Of a DNA stretch of 64,000 nt, positions 23,166 through 34,060 are shown one piece after another. This stretch comes from Pyrrhosoma nymphula (lineage: Eukaryota > Arthropoda > Insecta > Odonata > Coenagrionidae), in contig OY754338.1 of assembly GCA_963573305.1 (NCBI GenBank), positions 46,093,531 through 46,157,530 on the forward strand. The letters run 5' to 3'. Numbering within the stretch: position 1 is the stretch's first letter; every line of letters starts with the position of its first letter. The notes below the pieces were generated by a model. That model did not search any database, had not been told where the DNA came from, and saw only the letters and a list, made by a program, of their open reading frames with translations. A program made the position numbers and the translations under genes.

Positions 23166-23608
23166 GCCAAATAGCAAGTTGAGGAGGAAGGGAAACGAAT
23201 GCCAGTCCAGCGTAGCCGACTAGTCATTTAATTGCCTCCCAAAGAAAGACCCCCAAGCACGGATAGGCAGTGACGTAGACAGTAGTTGTAGACGTAGGTG
23301 GGGTCCATGGGGTCCGGACCACTGCCCACCCCGAAATGTTTTAAGTAAAAGGCACTAAAGGAAAAAGTTGATTTCGTTGATAAAAAATGATTTCGTTCAC
23401 AATTTCTTATGAAAAAATGTTTTCAATCAATATGTTTGCTACTTTCGAACATAAAAAACATAGGTATTGTATTTTTTCAGAGATCTGCAAAGTAAAAATC
23501 TTTCTAAGATCTCGGCTGCTCCACTATGGTTGCAATTGCATTAATAGTTGCCTAAAAACATAATTTTGCTCATGATTTCAAAACTTTTCTGCCAATCCTG
23601 CATATATA

Positions 23609-23922
23609 GGCAGTCCCCGAGTTACGTAATAGATGCGTTCCGACACTAACGGCGTAAGTCGAAATTTACGGAAGTCGAAAAGAAAGGAGTCGAAAATTAC
23701 TCCGTAAATGAGTCCGTGCTCTCAAGATTACTGTCGATTCGGAGAAATGCGGGGAAGGGCAGCTCTAACTGACATTACGGCACATACGCTCCTTGAACGT
23801 AGGCAACCGTCCTTCCAAATGCGTAACTTTCGTAATTATCTGCTTTATTGGGTAAGGTTGCCACTTACGTAAGAACGGATTAACGTAAGTCGAGGCTTAC
23901 GTAACACTGGGACAGCCCTGCT
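23609..23922. mobile_element. Pogo/Tigger-like non-autonomous DNA transposon
   Basis: The left end reads CAGTCCCCGAGTTACGTAA (23611-23629). The right end on the minus strand reads CTGTCCCAGTGTTACGTAA. Both are followed by repeated ACTTACG/CGTAAGTCG-type words. CAG-starting termini with alternating CGTAAGTCG blocks are typical of Tigger-like MITEs. Length is about 310 bp with no transposase; the termini have diverged, and I could not define an exact TA target duplication. Confidence 0.6.
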
Positions 23923-23924
23923 CA

Positions 23925-25535
23925 ATATAAGCCACCCACGAAACGAAATCCTTGCTATGTTACTGGCATATGTGTCGAAAAACTTGGTGGCACTCATGAA
24001 CATGCACCTGTGGATTATTCGAAGTCTTTTCATTTTTGATAAGGAAAACTTGTTTCATTCCACTGAATAATTTACTGTATAACGCGTTTTGACGTAACAA
24101 TCAGTACCAATCACAAAACAATAGTGATATCAGGGCGTCCTCTTTGGATTGTAATAGGAGATTGTGCTTTAACGTTAAAATGCGTCGCAGTAAACATTTT
24201 TCAGAGGGCATAACCAAATTTTCTGTACTTACAGTCCAAACTGCAGTTCCACCCCGTTTCGCCAGATATCGTCCAATTTATTTAGAGCCACTCCCATGTG
24301 CATGACGCAAAGGACTGGAAATAATTCAAGGGAGTAAGCATAGATGGGCCGAAGGTCACTGTAGAGGCCCCTCTAGTATTCCTTGGGCACATGTTTCCGT
24401 TCATGTAACGCTTGAGTCACCCTGAGTAATCATAGATCCTCTTCTAGTGACTGCCAACAAGTTTCGCTATGCCTTTGCGAGTGGTAACCACGATCCAAAT
24501 TTTACGTCAAGGTAGTTTGAACGAAGAAATACACTTTCGAAAATCAATTGAGGCCCTATTTAAACAGAAGAATATCAAAAACAATGAACAACCCGAGAAT
24601 TAGGCATTTCATTTCAACCCGACAATTCGGCAGAACATTTCATCGCCTAGGCGAAGATTTAACAGCTGTCAAATGGACGTTTACTTTGATGGAGCGAATA
24701 ATCTGCCGATCTTCCAGCTACTGATGCAGACAAACGAAGCAAACCATTGAAATCCACCTGGAAACCTGTATTTTGTGAATTTTCAATCGAGATAATGGTT
24801 ACTCCTTAATCAATAACTAGAACTCAATTTAGAAATAACGTTCCGCTGAAGAGGAAAAGTAAGTACCAAAATTACAGCCATTCACTTGGTATCTATACCA
24901 TGACTAAAAGTAACTATGCATATCGGCAATATTCATGGCATCAGTATGCTTGATGAGGAGGTGTTTGTCGAACCTCAAAATGCTAGACTTTATGGAGCCT
25001 TTGACCCAGTTGAAGTGCTGAGGAGACCACACACAGAATTTTATCTTTAATCTAATATCGGTACCTAAATATCAGCAACTACTCTACTACTTTCCGAGTT
25101 AACTGAAATAAAATACAACCACTATTTCCATAAGGAGTGGCTAGACTGTGTGCCCCAGAGAGGCATAAATGAATAATGAAGTTTTTACAAACAGCTCGCG
25201 TCAGAAATGTAACAGTGTATCCTTCATGAGCTTTCCCAATTATTTTTAAAAACCAAATTTATTACTCGCCATATTACTTTTTAAACAATAGAAAAATTAC
25301 ATCGGTGGTGTTTCGTGAAGGCATTTTCAGCTCACGGCTTGATCAAAATAAGACAAGGTATAGCCTCAAATATGAATATTTAGCTAAATTTAATATTTTT
25401 AGCCTTTCCTACCATGCACAGCCCTCTACCCCTCCACCTCTTTGTCGACTCTTTCTAAGCGAGCCTTCCCTACTCTCTTAACGTCACGCTTCGCGGAGGT
25501 CACTGCCACCATGTTCTGCTGGAGCTATATATTAC
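23925..25535. other. No gene recognised
   Basis: AT-rich with no frame above 62 codons. No recognisable repeats. Confidence 0.4.
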
Positions 25536-25538
25536 TCG

Positions 25539-26172
25539 AAATATCTAATAAAATAGATTAAAAAATTAATCTAAAAGACCATGGCTTATTTAAACTAAAA
25601 AGAAGAAAATAAACCACCCTACCTTGGCCCAAGGTCCCACGATTAAATTTTACAGATAAAAGACTATATGTTCAAAACCAAAAACGTGGTGCGCACAAAT
25701 TTCAATATTTATTTATTACGGAGCCCTGAGCTGCCTTGATGATTAAGTGACTTCCCAAGAAGTAGCTTTAAGGAATCGAGTTGTCTGTTTTTTCTCTCAT
25801 GTTCATCTCCTGTCTCTATTACAATCGTATTGTGGTAAAGATATATGAAATGTTATAAGTATTAAAATTGTGCTTCAACTCTGAAGCAAAATTTATAACG
25901 CTTTACATTTGACAGCGGAGTGATATAAATTCATCATCATACATCTGAGATTTCAGTTGTACTACTGTAATGAATATTCACAGAGAAAGAATTTGATTCA
26001 GAATATTGACATTGATCCGCACCACGTTTTTTATTTTGAATATATAGTCTTTAATCTGTAAAATTTAATCATGGGACCATGGGCCAAGGCAGTGTGGTTT
26101 ATTTTTTCTTTTTAGTATAAATAAAAACGTGGTTTTTTAGATTAATTTTTTAATCTATTGTATTATATATTT
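25539..26172. mobile_element. Foldback/MITE-like element with about 170-bp terminal inverted repeats
   Basis: The left arm (25539-25712) and right arm (26000-26172) are reverse complements with scattered differences. Shared words include AATAGATTAAAAAATTAATC at the outer ends, GGGCCAAGG in the middle, and AAAATTTAATC plus CACCACGTTTTT toward the centre. The internal 290 bp has no ORF. The long arms and lack of coding capacity fit a non-autonomous DNA transposon or foldback element. Target duplications were not resolved. Confidence 0.75.
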
Positions 26173-26322
26173 TTCTTCTTTTTAGGCATTCTGAGACACA
26201 TTCACTGGAGCTAAGAAGTTTCGCTTTCGATCTTTAGCAAGGTGAGAAATTTGATCGCTTTCATTTCGATTTCGAGTAGCAGACGCCTTCCACTCGCAAT
26301 CTTTTTGTCGGGTGGCAAGACG

Positions 26323-26364
26323 TAAGGACAAACAAACAAGAAAGCGACTTAATAAAAACGTGGT
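26323..26364 (+). repeat. Direct repeat unit, copy 1 (mate at 26721)
   Basis: AAGGACAAACAAACAAGAAA followed by GCGACTTAATAAAAACGTGG. The copy at 26721-26767 differs mainly by one extra CAAA unit and a T-to-G change. CAAACAAACAAG-type stretches followed by TAATA are common near the 3' ends of RTE-type LINEs, so each may be the 3' terminus of a truncated insertion. Confidence 0.55.
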
Positions 26365-26720
26365 AAAAAGGCTCAATCGCTCACTCACTGACTAAGTGCT
26401 TCAACCCGGAGGTTAGTTTGGGGTAGGTGAAGGTAGAGCTCACCTCAGACTAAGCCAAAGGCATGTGAGTTTCACACATTCTGGGTAGGGGGGTCAGTTC
26501 CTTTTCCTGGGCCACCTCGCAACGCGAGGAAATGGCTGTCAAATCAACAGATGAGCGATTAATACAAAAGTAAATTGTCGAAAATAGCTTCTCATATTGC
26601 CTCTGAAGAGCTAGATATAGCGTGAGAATGCATTGTCATCTGGATGTGATCTGTACTGAAAAAATTAAGTCGATAGCTAATCGGGAAGTGGGTTAAATTT
26701 GAGTTGCAAGATTTTGCCCG

Positions 26721-26767
26721 GAAGGACAAACAAACAAACAAGAAAGCGACGTAATAAAAACGTGGTA
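26721..26767 (+). repeat. Direct repeat unit, copy 2 (mate at 26323)
   Basis: Same word as at 26323, with CAAACAAACAAACAAG, then AAAGCGACGTAATAAAAACG. The preceding sequences also share a short TTGC/AAGA-like context (GGGTGGCAAGACG versus GAGTTGCAAGATT), so the homology extends slightly upstream. Confidence 0.55.
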
Positions 26768-27414
26768 TAATGCTATTATCCTCCGTCCCATGTGCCCAAT
26801 TAAACGATAAAAAACGTCAATGGTTGACCTCATGGACAAAGACAATTATCAGCAGGAGAAAGGTCATCGCCAGGTGTTCGCCTTCAACACGGGGGCCTAT
26901 ATTTTTCATTCTTGTGTTCCTGTCATTTTACAAATCGCGCCCAACACTCGTTTTTGGCATAAAGAATATTTCTTTCGCTTTTTCACCATTTCTTTGACGA
27001 GTTACCGCTCACCGCACCAACTGGTTCGCATCATCCGTGATAAAAGGCACGTCAAAACGTCTGGGAAATCCGGTGAAATGGAATTTCTGAGAATCCCACT
27101 CAGCACTTCCCATTTCGCAGCAATTCAAACCGATACTCCCGAGCACTCCCTGAGGCTTGACTTTCACTGTCATAAATAAACCCCCTCGGGTTAAATAAAT
27201 ACTATTCGATTTACGCGCTTCAAATCTGCATTTAAATCTTCCATTCGATGTAAATCAACCTGATAGCATTTCCACATGACATGAAAAATAGCAAAATTAT
27301 AAATGTTGTTTACGTCATGATAGCGCAATGATTGGTAATGTTTATATCACGACCAAGTTTTGGGACCAGCACATACAGACTTAATACGCTAAATTAGCAA
27401 AATACAAAGTAAAT

Positions 27415-27545
27415 TCGCGTGATTTGTTGAAAACAACTACGAAGGAACCGTGTGTTGGGAGGAACAAAGGTACAAAAGCAGCTGATGGAAGGAATAAGTT
27501 GGGAGCCACTAGAGACTCTGAGGCTACATGTTAGGCTAACTTCTA
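27415..27545 (+). mobile_element. LINE family B-like C-terminal fragment
   Basis: The plus strand gives RFVENNYEGT-like residues (from about 27418) and then ISWEPLETLRLHVRLTSI. This corresponds to LGWEPLETRRLRGGARLTLL in the family B element at 10925-11173. The frame changes and the piece ends before the SFFPRTIRDFN block. It is a short relic on the opposite strand. Confidence 0.7.
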
Positions 27546-28440
27546 TTGAGAATTTTTGATCAGGCAAATGTCTATGATATTAACCATTTTCGTTTTTAAA
27601 AACAAATTATGTACCATTCCTCATTAAGTTTTTAATGCCTTACAATTTCACAGGTACGATTTAAAGTTGAGTTGACTGACATTTACGCCTTTCAAAATAG
27701 TTTCACTTCGGAAAATTACGGCCATGATTAAAAAAAATGGTCGCGCAGGAATGCATTGATATGGACAAGTATAATGCTTGCCATGTATTGCGATGGCAGT
27801 CCCGAAGTCCCGTGTTTAAATCGGCATGCATTCAGCGGAGCACCATCGGTGACTTACAAAAAATTCCGACACATTAATGAACTCCGTAAACATGAAAATT
27901 CACTTTTATCCTTTACCTCTCCGAATTCCTTTTTATCATTCCCTCCCATTTTATGGCGGATATTATAATACCCACGCCATACGTCTCTGCGGTGGCTCAT
28001 ATGGTACCATGTATGTTTGCATATTCAGCATTTTTTACCTACTTCGCATGGAAAAAGTGCTAACTTCAACCTCGAACTTGTTGGTAGAGATATTCTCCCA
28101 CAGCAAGAATCGGGATGGTCGCGCAATGGTCTGCTTAGCCAATAGTAGAGTTCGAATCTCAAATCAATCTCATGATTCAAAAATCTTGGATTTTGAAAGG
28201 ACTGAGAAACTTAAACGTGCTGACCGGATATCCGGGATTTCTACAATATTTATAGTTGAGCACATGAAAGTTCTAGTCTGGTACTGTTAAAAAATTATTC
28301 CTTTTACATCCATTTCGGAAAATTTCAGTACCAACATCTTCCAGTAAAAATCCAACCAAATGCTTAACCAGCAGACGTGAAACCATAAGGTGCTATTTTA
28401 ATTACATTGAATAAGAGTATTTACTTTACGAGAATAAACT
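27546..28440. other. No gene recognised
   Basis: The 137-codon frame at 27877-28290 overlaps another frame and has no family resemblance. Two segments starting ATGGTCGCGCA (27738 and 28114) each lead to a B-box-like word (GTTTAAATCGG and GAGTTCGAATCTC). This is too weak to call a SINE. Confidence 0.35.
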
Positions 28441-28456
28441 ATAGTAGCGTAAAAGT

Positions 28457-28890
28457 AGTTTTTTTAGGGTTTGTTCAATTTCATATTACAATGAATTTGA
28501 TCAAAGTTGTCCTGGGTTAGTGGTGTGTTGTTATTCCTTTCACAGTTCTTAAGGATTGTTGTTAGGTTTTTGTACTTTGCATCAACTTTTGCTGGCTCAC
28601 ATTCAATAAAAAAGCTCGATGATGTACAGGTTGATTGAAATTTGGAATGGAATGTATTTTTTATATAATATCAATGGTATGTTGCATTTTTAAATTGATA
28701 TTTTTAATCAATGCTTTTTTAAATGATATTCCGGTGTTTCATATGAATTCCGTTAAATTTCTAACCCAGAAGAAGATTAATAATAAAATATAAAAGGCAA
28801 TAATAAGTGACTAATTATGTATTGTATTATGTGTAATAGTGATTGTATTAAATTGACCAAACCCTCAAAAACCACTACACCACTAATTTA
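28457..28890. repeat. Foldback/MITE-like element
   Basis: Left end TTTTTTTAGGGTTTGTTCAA and right end TTGACCAAACCCTCAAAAA are reverse complements with few changes. Homology continues about 35-40 bp inward (ATTTCATATTACAAT versus ATTGTATTAAATT). The internal part is AT-rich with no ORF. Confidence 0.5.
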
Positions 28891-29019
28891 CATGTTATGG
28901 CCAATAAACTGTAAGGATATGATAATTTTTCCCAAATAAAAGAGGGTTTCTTCCTTTACTCATAGTAAAAGTCTCTAGCATGGACCCTAGCGTACCTTTT
29001 TCACTGTCAAGCTTTCAAC

Positions 29020-29404
29020 GTGAGAGAATTATTCCTCGTGGCTCGGTTTTTCCTAAAAAAAATCCTCGTGTCCCCCAGGGAATTACATTCCGGACTTGAT
29101 TGCAACCAGATCAGAGACACCAAAAGCCTCGTTTTCTCGCCGCACAAATCCTCCTTTGCAAGTGCAAGAGCTTTTCTCTCCTGGCCCGTCGAGAGCTCTT
29201 CTCACCCACTCACTGAGACGGCAATGGAATGACCGTCGAAAAACCTTCTCGATGTCCGAAAGGAAAAGACTTTTGATGTCCAACGATAAAATTCGGCCGC
29301 CTAAAACATTTAATCCCCTAGGCTTTAGCGCCAATAGAACAAGCACTACGCCGCTTAGTGATGATTCAGACAAATACTGTCTTTCAAAGCGAAGTTTTTG
29401 TTGA
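29020..29404. other. GC-richer patch with chance frames
   Basis: Frames of 70-102 codons overlap on both strands between 29020 and 29404. None shows a recognisable domain, and the overlap suggests composition rather than coding. Confidence 0.35.
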
Positions 29405-29442
29405 GCTCGATATTAACTGGCGTTGCTTTGTGAAATACATAT

Positions 29443-29628
29443 TAACAGAATCAATACAAATTTGTAAATTTTACAATGGATTTTATTCAATACGACCGGT
29501 TTCGCAGTTTGCATCGCATAGGCGACATCTTCAGGAGTTGCCTGAAGATGTCGCCTATGCAATGAAACCGGTCGTATGGAATAAAATCCATTGTGAAATT
29601 TACAAAGTTTCTATTGATTCTGTCGAAT
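29443..29628. repeat. Long hairpin repeat with ACCGGTTTC core
   Basis: The left arm (about 29443-29535) and right arm (about 29540-29628) are near-perfect reverse complements separated by a few bases. Shared words are ACAATGGATTTTATT, ACGACCGGTTTC and CATAGGCGACATCTTCAGG. The left arm has about 9 extra bases after GGTTTC. The right arm reads CCTGAAGATGTCGCC, TATGCAATGAAACCGGTCG, then GAATAAAATCCATTG. The open frame at 29358-29657 runs through the hairpin by chance. Confidence 0.75.
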
Positions 29629-29629
29629 T

Positions 29630-30640
29630 TTTATCCCTAAAGCACATGGTATTTTAGGTTTGGCTAGAATAAATATATTTTGATTTATTTTACTTATCAC
29701 TGGAAACTTAATTTTTTAAATACAGCAGGAAAAATATTTTTTTTACTTTCTATGATTTAGCGTTAGATGTTTCACTTTTAGGCAAAATCGCCATCGATAG
29801 ATTTTTGGGCAAATTACCTTATTAAGTTAAGTCCATGACGTTAAAAAAAAGGAAAATCGAGGAATGAAACTAGAAACAAATTATTTTTCTCTGAATTTAA
29901 TTAAAATTTCCGACGTAATTCACTCATTAATTTCAGAGTTTGAAAGCGTAAAAAAAAGTTTACGTCCGTTCATATAATTCATCAGCACCGGATGAAGAGG
30001 ACACCCTTTGTTTCAGATGAAAACAAATGAAAAGTTTGTTGAAATAAATTTTTTGGCTGGATTTCACCTTAAATTAATTCCAACTTCATGGGCTAGCTGC
30101 AACCAGGAGTACGTAAAATTATTTTTTTAAATTACATTGAGGAAGGTCGTGTGTTTGCGTGAGATGCTCATAACGACGGTTACATGTCCGAAAATGAGCC
30201 AAAGATTAAATAAAACTATAAAATTTCTTCAAGTCGACCAAGTCAACGAAATGAACATTTGGCTATTTTCCAAATAATGTGCGCCTTGCGCATATACCTC
30301 CAATACCCAGAGAGCAAAAAATATTTGCTAAATATCTACATTGTTTTCAATAGCTCAGACATCTTGACTTTATCACAGGAAAACTAGAAAATATCTTATT
30401 TATTGACAGGAATAGTAATGCAATCTCTTCCATTAAAAGTGGTACTATATTTCATAGTAAGTAAGTTTATCATAACTTTTCCAGGTTATAACTATTTCAA
30501 AGTGGAATTTCACTGTGAGTGTCATACAATAATATAAGGTGAAAAATATTAATTTAGAAGCACTATTGTTAATGCTGAAGCACAATCTGTCCCTAGAGTA
30601 TTCCTTAGTCGAGTATGCTAATTAGTGGTAAGGATAATTA
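29630..30640. other. No gene recognised
   Basis: AT-rich interval without supported features. Confidence 0.4.
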
Positions 30641-30644
30641 AAAT

Positions 30645-30825
30645 GCAGAAAAATGGTAACAGATATTGAAAATAATTCAACCAACTACGACCGATATTTT
30701 AGTCCGTGTTTGTAAACCAGGTGATCTTAGTGAGCTTCAGAACTTTCAGATTACAAATCGATCTGAAATTGATTGGTAAACGCAGTGATTGTCGCTATTG
30801 AACATCTTCAGCGTGGAGGAACACG
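30645..30825 (-). repeat. CTGAAGATG / CGGTCGTAGTTGG repeat, apparently split by about 100 bp
   Basis: On the minus strand CGCTGAAGATGTTCAATAGC is followed, about 100 bp later, by TATCGGTCGTAGTTGGTTGA and then AATTATTTTCAA. In the 29443 repeat the equivalent blocks are much closer together. The extra sequence between them looks inserted. It belongs to the hairpin-repeat class by block order only. Confidence 0.4.
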
Positions 30826-30829
30826 AATA

Positions 30830-32185
30830 GGAAAAACGAGAGTATTCTTTTGTTATAATTTTGATTAATTGCCCTAAGCCTGTGGGTGCTTGATTTTTAA
30901 TCACACATAATTCCTAATGCCAAAGATGTGACTAAAATGGGGACCGTCTCCATTGTACACTTTCTGCCTAATCCTTATTGAAACTAACACTAACCCCGCC
31001 CCGCTAATGAGAATCTCTTTTGGGAGGCTGGATGGAATATTTCTTTAGTGTGGCACTGGGGTGATGGCAGGAGATAAGGGGGAGATCTTTTATGCCCACG
31101 CGACGAATGGAGCCTCGCTTCCGCTACACCTGTTCCTTCTCCTAACACCGGCTCTGTGGCGCCCCTCCCCTCCCGAAAGCACCATTCGCGAACTCATTCG
31201 GGAGCCGTCCCACCACACGATCCTACCCCTCTTTACACTGTTCGGGATGCTATTCTCGGAAAAATAAACCGCTATCACACGCACGAGAAGGCCGATTATC
31301 AGCTTGGATCCTACCTGTCTAATTTTAAAGCCGAAATTCCATGCCAGTCCAAGAGTTTATCTTCCCTATGCTCACAATCGGAATACCGTGATACTGGGAT
31401 ACTTTGCGTCAGTTTTCCAGATTTTTTTACGCAATAAAAATGTGTATCAAATGCAAGGTCCACCATATAAGATAAAAGTCACTCTTTTATGCATTATATG
31501 GCATAAACATGAACAAATTTTGAGTAAAATATCGTCATTTAAACCTAACTATCACGTAGTGCCTTTATAAGTAGATAAAAACTTGATAGCACTCACCAGC
31601 CGAGAGAAAGAGGTTACCGAGGGTAAATCAAGCGTTGATAAGTGGGTAAAGGTACTCAAAAACTCTCGGAGGAACCTCTTGAAGAACACTTCTACCCTTT
31701 TTCCCACCAATCTTCTTTTATGCTTTCCTTTCCCTTGTTAAAGTGAATGCCACTAATTTTCGCCACACCTATACCTTTCGGGGAAAGTAAAGTCAAACCC
31801 GAGAAGATTTTACTAATATTATTCGCCGGGAAAGCCTACGATCTTTTATTTTAAAGTCAAAAGAGCTTAACCTGTGTGTCAAGCGCGCAGAACTGGCTCT
31901 GTTATATTATTTCTTCCATACTGGCCTCTACTTACAAACCCCTTTTGCCTCAGTTACTGAGATTTTAGCAAAATAGTGTATATACTTATAAGGAGGTAAT
32001 ATTCGGGTCACTCCAATCGAAGGGAGTGTGGTTGGGTAAACATTGAACAGGCAGAAGTACAGGATTTTTTTCGAATGGCAAACTATGCGTGTGAAACATT
32101 AAATGAGACAAAAGTGAAGGATTCAATGCAGCAGATATAATACATATGTCTACGTCTAAGAAGTAATTTTGAGGAAACCGGGACT
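30830..32185. other. No gene recognised
   Basis: A GC-richer patch at about 31000-31320 holds overlapping frames of 64-93 codons without family resemblance. The rest is AT-rich. Confidence 0.35.
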
Positions 32186-32191
32186 AGCCAT

Positions 32192-32332
32192 GGTAGTAAC
32201 CTTTACGTAGTCACCCGCAAGTGCACAGAAGTGCGATATTCTACAGAAGAAAAATCATCAAGCCTTGACCGGGATTCGAACCCGAATCCCGATCAAGGGG
32301 AATGATTTTCCTCCTGTGGAATGTCGCGCCTA
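32192..32332. mobile_element. SINE pair collapsed into a palindrome
   Basis: The left part in minus orientation contains the tail end (GTAGTCACCCGCAAGTGCAC), the inner tail (GCGATATTCTACAGAAG) and AATCATCA. The centre at 32263-32298 is CCTTGACCGGGATTCG, loop AACC, CGAATCCCGATCAAGG: a 16-bp stem with one G-T-type mismatch built from the B-box region. The right part carries AATGATTTTCCTCC and GGAATGTCGCGCC in plus orientation. The rest of the tRNA head is gone from both units. Confidence 0.7.
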
Positions 32333-32334
32333 AG

Positions 32335-33960
32335 AAATACAACACGGAGTGTCAACTTAAATGAATCGTTTGTTTTTAAATAATTTGTTTTAAAATCATT
32401 TGTTTTTATATGAAATATCAACTCTAAATTGTTGAATTAAAGTACAGGCGCGTATTGACAGACTTGCAACACATTTAAGATACCAAAAAGACTTTATGTA
32501 TTATAATTATTGATTTAAAATACACCATTAAGAAATGCAACTATTATTTCCCTTGTAAATAAATAATTTAAAAAAGTATATCACTAAATATTAGGCTTAC
32601 ATCGAGTAAATTGTATAAAAACAAGAGCCCTAAGGAAACACGACCGACTGAGAAAGCTCAATATTATTTTTTAAGACAAGTATCTCCGGAGAACTGTTCT
32701 GCTCAACATTTTATACACCATTATCTCAACATTATGACGAATACTTCACATTCAAGTAACAACACGCATAGGTATTGGACTCCGCCACTGATTCTAAAGA
32801 AATAACATCTAAATTTCTTCGATCATAAATGGTTGATCTGAAGACAGCCCTTTATAAAGACATCTGAAGACATTCTAGAGCTACCGACGCAATAGCCAAA
32901 ATATTATCCAGGTTAATAAAAGAATAGTTTTGATAGCATTATTAGAGTTAACCTAATACATCAAATGCAGATAGACACAACAGAAAAGCAAATTGCTCAC
33001 GAGCTCATAAGCGATTGCAAAATGGTATTCGCACGGTGTTTCGTAGTCGTACAAGTACGAAATACGAAATATACACCTCGACTATAACTTAGTAAATTCA
33101 CTGCTCGTCCTTTAGGAGGTAGGATCGAGAAATGAAAGATATGTCATTTTTTCATACTTGGGGTACTAATAGAAGAAAATGTCCTCCATCTATATCAGTT
33201 AAGAGATAACCCTCATGCAACGCTACTTTTTCCATAAATTGCAGTTGAAATTACATACGCTTAATTGACAGAATGGTAGTCACCCAGGAAAAACCTCTAT
33301 TTTCATATCGCAAACATATGTCATTTAAAAAAAAACTGATATTAAGTGGGTATTTTTCCGATATATAAAATGACAACCTTACGAAGGTCTTAACACATCT
33401 TAGTTTTTAAGATATTAGCGTTATTTTGCAGTTATTGCAGACGAAATGCGTTAGAGAGTTTAAAATGGCGCTGCAGTTGGCAGAGGTTTTAGCAACTCTG
33501 CATTCCGCGGTTAGTTTGAAATACTCGGTTACCTCCAATGAATTTTCACTGAGTTTAATTTTAAGTTTCAGTTAAAACTTACTTGAAGGAGTAAAACTCA
33601 ACAATAGTTACTTGAAAGTTAATCTAATATGTAAATATTACGTACCAAAGGGGAAGGATGGATTGCCAGAACGATTGATGAAGCGCATATTGCTATACTT
33701 GCATTGCACTGGAAGCACTGACATTGCATTCAGAGGCTGCGAAAAATCTTAGCAGGATTTGAAATGGGTATGGGAATAACGAAGGCGTGCATCAGCCTTG
33801 TAAATTTTAGTTCTTTCTCAAACTGAAAACGAGGGATACCGTTTCATTTGCCTTAAATGCCCTAGAAAAATTTCACCTTAAGACTGTTCGAAACTAGAGA
33901 TATAAATTAAGTTTTGTTCAGACCCTACGACAGTGTTTTTGAAAATATTTCAAATACCGA
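32335..33960. other. No gene recognised
   Basis: AT-rich. A small imperfect hairpin with TTTCGTA and TACGAAA lies near 33030-33055. Nothing else supported. Confidence 0.4.
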
Positions 33961-33964
33961 GCGT

Positions 33965-34060
33965 AAAAAAAAACGTTGTGACTAAAAATCATTTACCACC
34001 CGATGCAGGTCCGAACCGTTGCACCTATCATTCAGAGTCGAGAACCTCAGAACTTAGTTG
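33965..34060 (-). mobile_element. Possible SINE head fragment
   Basis: On the minus strand ACGGTTCGGACCTGCATCGG is followed by TAAATGATTTTTAGTCAC. This resembles the B-box-plus-AATGATTTTTTCAC junction of the tRNA-headed SINE. The A-box side is not convincing. Confidence 0.4.

Noticed and set aside
22836..23177. Proline/serine-rich minus-strand frame
   Set aside because: Direct translation of a simple C/T and G/A tract.
26820..27179. 119-codon plus frame overlapping a second plus frame
   Set aside because: No homology recognised; flanked by repeat words that suggest non-coding DNA.
27738..28170. Pair of ATGGTCGCGCA-started tRNA-like segments
   Set aside because: B-box-like words are present, but there is no consistent A box or stem set, and homology between the two stops after about 12 bp.
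27877..28290. 137-codon plus-strand frame
   Set aside because: Overlaps another frame and has no family resemblance or coding-like composition.
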